NCBI GenBank assembly: GCA_964017155.1
Contig: OZ024861.1
Coordinates: 13,576,412-13,640,411 of the forward strand
Direction: 5' to 3'
DNA: 64,000 nucleotides
From: Oasisia sp. SBJ-2009
Taxonomy: Eukaryota > Annelida > Polychaeta > Sabellida > Siboglinidae
Part shown: piece after piece, positions 50,089-61,947 of the stretch
Numbering within the stretch: position 1 is the stretch's first letter
Layout of the letters: every line of letters starts with the position of its first letter
Translations under genes and position numbers: made by a program
The notes under the pieces: generated by a model
Told to the model about the DNA's origin: nothing
The model's database searches: none
What the model saw: the letters and a program-made list of their open reading frames with translations, nothing else

Positions 50089-53000
50089 GTTGATAAGATA
50101 ACGTACAACAATGCTTAACTTTTAACTACAACAACATGCTCGAAGTCCAGTTTTGTCATGCTCGAAGAGCAATACAAAACTGTCTGACCTGTCTCAAAAG
50201 GCAAACTGAGGCAGCACTGAGACTGAGACATAACTTCCTACTCACTCGGCAGTACGTCCTCATCCTCACTGTCACTGTCATCCTCCGACCCTTTCTCCGC
50301 TGTGGCCAGTGTCTCAGCCATCATCAGTAGCTCCGCCTCAAATGGATCGGCCGGCATCCGCTCCTGGATCTCCTGGCAACATCAACACAAGCACTGAGAC
50401 TACGCTGGACACAAGCACTGAGACTACGCTGGACACAGGCACTGAGACCACGCTGGACACAAGCACTGAGACTACACTGGACACAAGCATTGAGACTACA
50501 CTGGACACAGGCACTGAGACTACACTGGACACAGGCACTGAGACTACACTGGACACAGGCACTGAGACTACACTGGACACAGGCACTGAGACTACACTGG
50601 ACACAGGCACTGAGACTACACTGGACACAGGCACTGAGACTACACTGGACACAGGCACTGAGACTACACTGGACACAGGCACTGAGACCACACTGGACAC
50701 AGGCACTGAGACCACACTGGACACAGGCACTGAGACTACACTGGACACAAGCATTGAGACTACACTGGACACAGGCACTGAGACTACACTGGACACAGGC
50801 ACTGAGACTACACTGGACACAGGCACTGAGACTACACTGGACACAGGCACTGAGACTACACTGGACACAGGCACTGAGACTACACTGGACACAGGCACTG
50901 AGACTACACTGGACACAGGCACTGAGACCACACTGGACACAGGCACTGAGACCACACTGGACACAGGCACTGAGACTACACTGGACACAGGCACTGAGAC
51001 TACACTGGACACAGGCACTGAGACTACACTGGACACAGGCACTGAGACTACACTGGACACAGGCACTGAGACTACACTGGACACAGGCACTGAGACTACA
51101 CTGGACACAGGCACTGAGACTACACTGGACACAGGCACTGAGACTACACTGGACACAGGCACTGAGACTACACTGGACACAGGCACTGAGACTACACTGG
51201 ACACAGGCACTGAGACTACACTGGACACAGGCACTGAGACTACACTGGACACAGGCACGGAGACTACACTGGACACAGGCACTGAGACTACACTGGACAC
51301 AGGCACTGAGACTACACTGGACACAAGCACTGAGACTACACTGGACACAAGCACTGAGACTACACTGGACACAGGCACTGAGACTACACTGGACACAGGC
51401 ACTGAGACTACACTGGACACAGGCACTGAGACTACACTGGACACAGGCACTGAGACTATACTGGACACAAGCACTGAGACCACACTGGCCAGTGACGTCA
51501 ACGATTTGGCTTAGGTCACTGGCGCATAAGTCTCAAGACGGCAGCGCCCTGAATCTTCTAAGATAGCATGTTTTTGATACCATTAAACTATAACTAATTG
51601 TTTATTAACAATCTTTGTGCACAGTTACTAGGCACAACAAATATAGTATACATATGTAAGTTAATACTGTGAATCTCTCACTGACTGGAGTATCCCTTTA
51701 AAATAAATCGATACTCTCGAGGTCTAAACCACTGTCACACACACATCCAGATGCCTGTGTTTGAGGCAATGTACAATGTTTTCATTCCTCAACACTAACC
51801 ACATACCTTCATGTGCTTCAAGATGCTCGGCGCAGACTTCTTCGTGGTGGGGATGAAGCAGGGAACTGGGATGGGGATGGGAATGGGGAGAGGGTAGGGC
51901 ACAGGGTAGTTGTACAAGGCCATGGGCACGGGAACGTAGATGGGCACCGGAACTGGGATGATGTGTGGCCGAGGCTTCCATTCGTCATCTGTCAACAGAA
52001 ACGTGTTATTGAGAAAAGAGTGGTGAGGTAACTGAGGGTATATACATCTGGGGGCCATTTCACTCAAACCATCTTTAAAAAAAATCATCCTGAAACAAAC
52101 TCCGTCGTTAAATTATTTGTTTTTTCAAAACGCAAATATTCATTGCTCTATTACTAAGGACACTATTTGTATTGTATGTTTACTAACAACTAATAATTTC
52201 ATAATGTCCGTATTATAATAGTCATTACAGTAGTCACCCAATATAGGAACCACACCCTGAACGGGGGTGATTGACAGTTGTAAACCTCACCACCAAAGTC
52301 AGGCCAAAGGGACAATTAATAATTGTCACGGAGTAGGTGCTTCTAGAATGCGTTACAATGTTGTTAACATAGAATGCAATTTCTAGCATTAGTTTCAGAA
52401 GTACAGGAATGTAGACTCCGTGTGACATGGAGTCAAAATACAACACGTCAACAGCATTGTGAGTATCACCACAGGATAGACATGTAGTTTGAAAATAAAT
52501 TCATTATCGTCTCGTCTATTTTCTTCAAACATTCAGAATATTATATTCTCCACTTTTTCCAGAATTTTGACTCTAATTTCCTTTGCCGCGTCAGAAATCA
52601 ACTCCCACAACACATTGTTGGTAGTTTTTTTCTGCTGCAAGACATACAGGTACCCCATGAATATTACAACTGTAAACATGCACTGTAACCGGCTACGTGC
52701 TGTAATAATGTTACAGTTTTACACACCTGTCTGGGTACATTTCGACTGGGTGTGGGGTCGACATGACGTAGCCTTGGTCTGTACAAACGGTTTACATAGC
52801 AACGACTTGTTGCGCACTTGTTTGGGTGGTGGTGGCTTCACGATGATCTGTTCCGACACAATTTGTGTCCCCGCTGAGTTCAACTGTAAATAATTATACA
52901 CCAAGGTGAGAAATATAAAGAATCATATACAAAATAAAAGTGTGCAAAATGCAAAAGTACACAGTAGTGTGTCTGTTGAGTCAGACAGCTGTAAATCACA

Positions 53001-56000
53001 CATCCAAGTGAATAATTTCTAGATTCATCTAAATATGTTTACAGTACAGTGCAGCGCAGCGCAGCGCAGCGCAGCACAGTCCAGTCCAGTGAAGTACAGT
53101 ACAGTCCAGTGAAGTACAGTACAGTACAGTACGGTGAAGTACAGTACGGTGAAGTACAGTACGGTGAAGTACAGTACGGTGAAGTACAGTACGGTGAAGT
53201 ACAGTACGGTGAAGTACAGTACGGTGAAGTACAGTACGGTGAAGTACAGTACGGTGAAGTACAGTACGGTGAAGTACAGTACGGTGAAGTACAGTACGGT
53301 GAAGTACAGTACGGTGAAGTACAGTACGGTGAAGTACAGTACGGTGAAGTACAGTACGGTGAAGTACAGTACGGTGAAGTACAGTACGGTGAAGTACAGT
53401 ACGGTGAAGTACAGTACGGTGAAGTACAGTACGGTGAAGTACAGTACGGTGAAGTACAGTACGGTGAAGTACAGTACGGTGAAGTACAGTACGGTGAAGT
53501 ACAGTACGGTGAAGTACAGTACGGTGAAGTACAGTACGGTGAAGTACAGTACGGTGAAGTACAGTACGGTGAAGTACAGTACGGTGAAGTACAGTACGGT
53601 GAAGTACAGTACGGTGAAGTACAGTACGGTGAAGTACAGTACGGTGAAGTACAGTACGGTGAAGTACAGTACGGTGAAGTACAGTACGGTGAAGTACAGT
53701 ACGGTGAAGTACAGTACGGTGAAGTACAGTACGGTGAAGTACGGTGAAGTACGGTGAAGTACGGTGAAGTACGGTGAAGTACGGTGAAGTACAGTACAGT
53801 ACAGTACAGTACAGTACAGTACAGTACAGTACAGTACAGTACAGTACAGTACAGTACATTACAGTACAGTACAGTACAGTACATTACATTACATTACATT
53901 ACATTACATTACATTACATTACATTACATTACATTACATTACATTACATTACATTACAGTACAGTACAGTACAGTACAGTACAGTACAGTGAAGTACAGT
54001 ACAGTGAAGTACAGTACAGTGAAGTACAGTACAGTACAGTGAAGTACAGTACAGTGCAGTACCGTACAGTAACCTTTAATAGTCCCCAATTTTTTTTTAC
54101 TTTGTAGATGTCAAGTATTGTAAACATTACATCATTAATAAATATACCTAAAGGTTGCATTCTTGTCATCGAGGGAAACATTTTAAGCAGGATGAATTTG
54201 TAATAAATATATATAATAGAACAGTAGGAATTTGGTTCGTGAATGCAATAATTATGTAATATTGGATCTCATAAAAGGGTGGGAAGATTGGTTGTCGGCT
54301 CAATGATAAGTCTGATTACCATTATCTGATATAGCAAATTACCTTGATACAATAGCAAATACAAAACATAGAACTAAACAGAAATTGCATACCTTGGTGT
54401 TTGGCAGCGATTTTCCCCGGGGGGTCCCTGAAACAAACTCAATTATTCAAACTTGCAACCATGACCAGCATTCAGGCAAATTCTTATGCTAATCCATAAA
54501 CAACCATAACACTATACAACCAACATGACTTTCAGACAGGTCACATATTTATAAAAAATCTTTTCATATAGTGACAGATAGTTTCTCCTACCCATCACAA
54601 TTATTACTTTTAATCCCACAATAACTTATATTAACGCATGGAATATCCAAGTGACCAGCTACAGAAAGCTGCCGTAATATACTCTATACAATACATTCTA
54701 TATTGTCATCTTTAACACTTTTAATCCCTGTAGGTGAAAGGTTTTTACCAGATGCCGGATGGCTTTGGGCAATCAAACATAAAATACACTGTAAACAATT
54801 GTATGTAATATTATAATATCTATGAAGGGCAGGGTCTGTACACATCTGGACATTTGAAATTTAAGGCTATTTGAAAAAATTATTCAAGACTGTTTTAATG
54901 ACATATTTATTTTTAAGTGCAGTAAATTAAGTTAACATTAACAATTTTACTTGACTAAGAAAACAATGGCGCCGACCACAATGAAATGCTGATTGCCCAA
55001 TGTGCACAAGTTATTTTTGAGCATAGGCTTTTTTTCCTGGCTGTTATTCGTCACAACAATTTAATAAAAACAATATTTTATTAACCACAATTAAATTCAA
55101 GACTTTCAAGACTACTGTGTAAAATTCAAGGACTTCAAAGCCTTGAATTTGGTCCAATCAAATTCAAGGCTTTTCAAGACTAAGGCCCTGTACAGACTCT
55201 GGAAGGGGAGTGGGAGAGAGACGGGAAGACAAAGTCACCTAGGCTAGCGCTGTCGATCGCCATTTGCGCCATAGGCGAAATGGTTTTCTATTTGGCGCAA
55301 ATAAATTAAACCTCTTCGCCAAATTGGCGAAACGTTATATCTGTCATTATTATTGATGTTATCAGCAATACATGACTGCATTATTCTGTTAAAGTTGCCT
55401 AAACGATCGCACATTCAACTGACCCAAATAACCAGTCAGCGTAATGTGAGCTGCTGGGTAAACAATAGGTCGCTAATCCCTCCACTTAGCCATGCTCACA
55501 GACAATAGGGGAGCTTAAATCAATCAAGAATTGTGTTTACTAGACAATGGGGACCTGCCTGAAGGCACTAATTACAAGTTTGAGGCAAGTACAACCCTGT
55601 ACACGACAGGTTCCATATTATCGCTCAGTATCGCCGGCGCAGTCACATGGCATTGTCAATGATTAATCAATGTGCCATCTGGTAACTATTCAATAAAATG
55701 CCAATATAGATTGTAATTCATGTATGTTTGACAAGTTTCACCACGAGAAACATTACAGATAGAAAGATGCATGTCAAAAACGTGTTTTATTAAATATAGC
55801 CTGCATCACCCAGGCCAGGATGACAGTCAGCCACAGTTAACTAATTTGGTGAATTACTGTATTCAATTACTGAGCAGTCAAATGAAGTTTTACGATAGGT
55901 AATAATTATTATCAATACACTGTTTGAATCACTGCGGGACAGCAAGAGTAGAGTAGGTGGTTCTTAATTATTTACCTTGTTATAAAAGTGTATCTTTCAA

Positions 56001-59000
56001 TTTATGTTATACACACCTGTAATGTAAATTTTATTATATTAATAGTATGTGTTAGGTGCTGTTTCTTTATATTTTGCAAAATTCCCAACAGTTGTTCAGG
56101 TTTCATTTTATTGTTAAACAATGTTCTGTTAAGTTATACTGGATGTTTGTTTGCGTTGTATATGTTTAGCTAAATATATAAATGTTTAGTTAATTAAAAT
56201 AGGACATGTTTTTCTTGTGGATATTGTATAGAATTTGTTATTATATTATGTCTTGTTTTGCACTTTTAAACCGGGTAATTTAATTGATCTAAAAAAATGG
56301 CTAAAGATAATCTCATTTGGCTAAACAAATTTCTGACCTTTAGCCAAATTGGCTAAACAGACTTTAGGCACAGCGCTAGCCTAGGTCACCCACCTGTGGT
56401 TTGAGGAGCTGGAGCCAGAGACACGACGTTAGAGATGACCGGGATGCTGTCATTGCTGACTGTGGATGGGGCTGGTGCAATCGCTTGCTTTGTTGACGCA
56501 ACTACACATAAGAACATCACATGCAAACACGTGTACCAGTATAACTTCACAGCGAACACTTCACCGATTTTAACTACTTGGAACAGCCACTGTCTCATCC
56601 ATTATTAATACCTATTCAGAAAATAAACATATAAAATCAACGCTATGCATTCATAATCGTGATTCCACAGTTGTGGTGTTAATAACACAACCACACTACA
56701 TGCAGGTTACAATGAATTTTATCAACTTTAAACACACAAACATTTACCAAAACGTGTATTTATCCAACATGCAGCAGTTGCAACAAACGAATCAAACCCT
56801 GTTCGCCAACAAACACCAGCAGTGACGACAACATTACAAACCTATTTCAGCAAACTCAGCAAATTTGTAAGGGAGTTTCCTGGGTCGACCCGATCGTCTC
56901 GGGTCGTTGCTCAGATCGTCCAACTCCGCCACCGAGAGTTCCGTCTTCTTGTGCCTCTGTCTCGTCTTCTTCCCTACCTTCCCCGTTGTCACACGGTGGA
57001 TCAGGACGTCACCTGACACCAGCGGGGCACCGTCTGTCGTCACTTTGATGTCAGCATCTGACTTCTGAGCAGCCTTCAACTGGGTCATCGTGGTGGCACC
57101 TCCGGGCAGTGGCACCTTTCGGGGTCTGCCTCGGGGCCGTTTCGGCAACAAATCTTTACCACTCGTGGCATTAATTACTGTCACATCATTGGCACTGTTA
57201 TGTGCTTGACCTATTGCTATAGCAGAAGATTCATTCTTTGCAGCAGCTGCAGCAGCAGCTTTGGCAGCTGCAATTTCAGCCGACACTGCAGTGAGGGGTG
57301 ATTTACGTGGCCTACCCCGCCCTCGCTTCACTGGCGTCTGTAATGCATTCTGGCCGAAAGCAACATTCGACGTGCCAGATGAATTTTTCTTTACTTTCGC
57401 TGTCCGTTCGACAAGCCCAAGGGCATTTGTGAAGACTGACATCGGCTTTTTAGTCGCACTGTCCGGCGTAACTCGCAGCGTCGTCTTCGGAGCCGCCTCG
57501 GCGGTTCTCACCGGGGTCGTCGCCACGGCAACGGCAACGGCACCGTCGTCTTCATCCTGTTGAATTAGAAAAACAGACACACCTTAAGGATTGAGAAATA
57601 AAACGGCACAAACCTCTGGGGGAATGTCGTGTGGTGGTGTTGGTTTTATTGTTGGTCGCCGGCTGGGGCTGTATGGCCCTGTTCCCCTGTGGCTTCGACT
57701 GTGACACACGCCCTCCGCCACCACCCCCTGGGGAGGAGGAGCCAGACGCAAACTGCGCCTGGAACGCCATCACGCAGTCGTAGGAGCAGAAGTTGCGGAC
57801 CGACGCGTCACTCATGGTCAGGTGGTACTGGGCCGGCGCGTACTTGTGGCAGTGGTCGCAGCTGACGCTCTGATTGGACGTCGCCTGCAGGTTGACGCGG
57901 TACAACGACAGACAGTTGAGCGAGCAGAACAGCTGGTACTTGTTGTTGGCGTCGACGCGCTCGATCATGTCGAAGTTGGACTTACGCGCCTGGCACCACG
58001 CACACCCGACCATCTTCGTCTTGTTCGCCTTGAAGCGCATCGTGCACACCGCCGTACAGAAGTGCCGCAGCTGCCCCTCGAACTGGATCGACTGCGTCGC
58101 GCCGCCGTCGAGATAGCACGACTTGCCGCAGTGTTCGCACTTGCTCACCGTCAGCTTATTGGCGTAGCGGAACGCGACGAAGCACGGCTGACTGCACAGC
58201 TTGTTCACCTTACCGCTGAACGTGATCTCGTGCATGACTGGCCCCATCTTGTGGCACACGGCGCACTTCGCCTGGTTGGCCTTGGAGCGCGTGCGTGGGC
58301 CGGTCACGCGACTGGTGCCGGTTATCTCTACGTCGGCATCGCCATCGTCACTCTTCGTGTTCTTCTCGAACTTGCGCAGACACCCCTGACTGCAGAAGTC
58401 GCGGAACGCCAAGTCGCTGCCGACCGGCGCCATGAAGGCCTCGGCGTTGGCGGTGACGTCCTTGCCGCATTGCGAGCATAGTTTCTGGCGTTTCTTGAAC
58501 TCGTCGCAACAACTGGCGTTGCAGAAGCGCTTCAGGTCCTTCCCCGCCTTCAGCGTGAACTGGTCCTTGTTGGTGGCGATCGCCGTGTGACAGAACGCAC
58601 ACGTGAATGACGGCTGGGGGGTGGACACGGCAGCCGTGGTGACAGGCTTCGCACGCAGATACTTTGTGGGGTTTGCGCGGAACACTTTGAAGCAGTTGTC
58701 GTCGCACAGATGCTTGATGTCACCATTACGCACTATGTTATACTTGCACTTGCCTACCTGTGGACCGAGAACAGACCTCAATCAGTGGGCGTGACTCGCC
58801 AATACGCACGCACGGCGGCTTTCTCATCATTACTGTGAAAACAACCCGAGATATTTTGAAAAATTCCGTTCTCGTCACACCAGACAGTAATAGCAACCAA
58901 AATGTAAACTTTCTGATAGTTTTGACGAAACGCCAGTTACATCCCTCCCCAGAAAATCAGCTTATGAAAAACACTGCACATGATTTTGCATACTCGACTG

Positions 59001-61902
59001 TGAGAAGACAGTTACTGGACAATTTCGAGTTGACAATCGTCATGAGCTATGGTGAAATCAGGCATGCATGTGCTTCCGGCTGGTGTCGTGTCGAAGCCGT
59101 TCAGGACATAAACATCACCTGTCCTGTTGTCAGTGGTCGTTAATTAGATACTGTAAATGGCATTATTTTATATGCTTACAAGAGTATCACTTGTGTGCAA
59201 ATTCACATGCAGTGTGTACAAAACAGGGCACTTCTAGATGGTGCATTTGCTGGATGCGATGATCTAGTCATATTGTTACAACCATTGTGTTTGAGAACAA
59301 CACAATGTCATTTACATATATGTGCATTGATGAAGGTGTAAAGTCTGATCAATGTTATCATAACAGTGTGTTAGAGTGTATATAAGTACAATAATTTCTA
59401 GCATCTTGTTTTAATCAAGCACATAATTTGACCATTAGCTTGTATATTCAATCAGTCAAAATACGTATTTACACTGCATGCTGCATGACATAGTAAATAA
59501 TATTATATATATATTAAATATGTATACATATATACAGTGTGTATATACACACATATATGTATATATATGTATATATATGTATATATATGTATATATATGT
59601 ATATATGTATATATATATATATATATATGTATATACATATATATATAAACAAACAAACAATGAAATTATATTAAAATATATTTAACAATTACTTGGTTGT
59701 ATAAGCAACAGACAGACAGCAGGCGTGACATACGTACCAGATTGCAGACAATGCATTGCTGCTGTGCCTTGGGTTGAGTTTGAGTCTTGGGGCTGGTTGC
59801 GGATGACGTACTGCCACTGTCTGTAGGCGTTGTCTTTGGTGTTGGTGTCGCAGTCTTTGACTCAGTCGTAGTCGACGCTGCTGCGACTCCTGTAACAGAC
59901 AATACACAACTCTTATGAACATAAACACTGCTTCTCTTACCCCATTCACACTACAAACAGGCTTCCTACCGAGTTTAGTTATTGCGCATTAACTGAGCCG
60001 GTTCAAATACTCGTCTCGTTCACACTACAGAAGTCGGAGTGGGAGTTGTTTCCGTCAACCAATCAGTTTCTTTTTATTAATGACTTAGAGGTGCAACTGG
60101 GCGGGGCATTAATTAGGTCATGTGATGCTAAGAGCCCAGACTGGCCAACCATCATTGGCATTAATTAGGTCAAAGTTAGTGCGACTTGGCACAAAACCCC
60201 TTTGCGTTCACACTAGCAATCTGAACCGGTTTTAAACTAAACCGGTTCGAAACCCCCTCAAGGAGGTGGATTACTTTAATCCCGTTTAGCTCACTGATTT
60301 GGTTTAGATTGTGTAGTGTGAATGCTGAACATGAGTGAAACCGGTTTCGCACTGGATTAAATTTGCTAGTGTGAACGGGTATCAGAAATATATTTACTTT
60401 ATCACAAAGGTCAAACATTCAAATACTTTCCACTAGTTTTACTTCTTCAAAATATGTTGTCAATGTCAACGTTACCGTTTTGCGATCACATGTAATGCCC
60501 GCCAAAACTCATTACCTTTTGCTTTTCTTTTACGCATAATAGTAAATAATACTTTTGTATTTAAACATATGTGTAAGTGTATTTAAATAAATGTCTGTGT
60601 ATTTGACCCCATGTCAATTATGGAATCATAACCAACACACTGACAGTCTAAACAACTAATGCGACAAGGTAAAGCTAGTACCCTGTAGAAAGACTGGCAT
60701 TTGTCCATAGAACTCAACTAAAAGTTAACCGAATAAGTTCAGAAATGAACCAAAACACAAAATCAGCCTAGTGTAACCCAAATTGAAGGAATAAAACCAT
60801 TATTACTTGAATTCACAGGATGCTACATCTTGCTGTATATTTTTATTTCTCACAAGAAAAACTAATAATCAGAATTCAAGATTTAATAATTCCACATCAT
60901 GCACTGTGCAACTGGCCTTTTTGGGGATGTTTTTGGCATGCCTACATGTGATGGCAAGAGGCCAGTCTCATCCATGTGTGCATGTGCATGTGAAGGTACC
61001 GCGTATATATTGCTCTAGACCCTATATCTGGTGCCTATATTTACCAGCGGCAGTAGTCGATTTGACTCCGACAGCCAGCTCCGCTTTTTCACTTGTGTCC
61101 AACTTGTCCATTCCCAGCATGCCGAGGAACTCGTCCGCGACACCCGCTGCGTAGTCCTACAACACAACCGCAGCTGTGTTAACACGCTCTAATACAATAT
61201 ATACACAATGTGTCTCTCCTACCACTACCAACCACATGGTGGCACACACTCAGTAGTTGCTGTGTCTTGCATAACGTATGTTTGAGTTCATCGACATGTC
61301 CAGATTGAAACACTTCCGTCCATTCAAAAAGGTTAAGTAAAAATATATTCTTATGCAGCACTGTATCCGTTCTGTATCCAGGACAATGTGTTTTATAGAT
61401 TAGTCCTTGTCACACATGTTTAACTGGTCAATTGAACATCATCTAAACCTTTTCAGGAATCATTCAGCCACACTGCAGTTAATGCACACAAAATATTCAT
61501 ACATATTCATACCTTTTCAGGAATTATTCAGCCACACTGCAGTTAATGCACACAAAAATATTCATACATATATTTATAGCAAATTACTCAGCCAAGTGAA
61601 TGGAATTGTCCGGCATTCAACACAGCACCACGTAGTGCAAACGCCAAACCAGGGTTCTCTCAAATGCGAGTCTAATGGTCATCAAGACCGCACACGCCAC
61701 TGCAATACCATGAGTATCTATCGACTGCAAAGTGCAAACTACCGGGTATATAGACTTGTAACATTTCCAGGCACATGATGCATGACAATGCCATGACTTG
61801 AAAAATATGTCTAGAGTAATGCTCTCTCCAATGTGCTACCCTGCTCCAATTGTGGGAAAAGAATGCTAACAACAGCTGATGAATATATATATATATATTA
61901 TA

Positions 61903-61947
<45 letters not shown>

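Noticed and set aside
50309..51566. 401-, 387- and 358-codon repeat proteins (TGTETTLD, VSVPVSS, RLHWTQAL)
   Set aside because: 24-bp array artefacts inside a ZMYM-like intron; open on both strands, no splice or codon evidence.
53029..54107. Frames of 207-281 codons rich in Tyr, Cys, His or Val, Gln
   Set aside because: Pentamer-array artefacts.
57822..58481. 219-codon plus-strand frame
   Set aside because: Shadow of the MYM exon on the opposite strand; the minus frame has all Cys-rich fingers.
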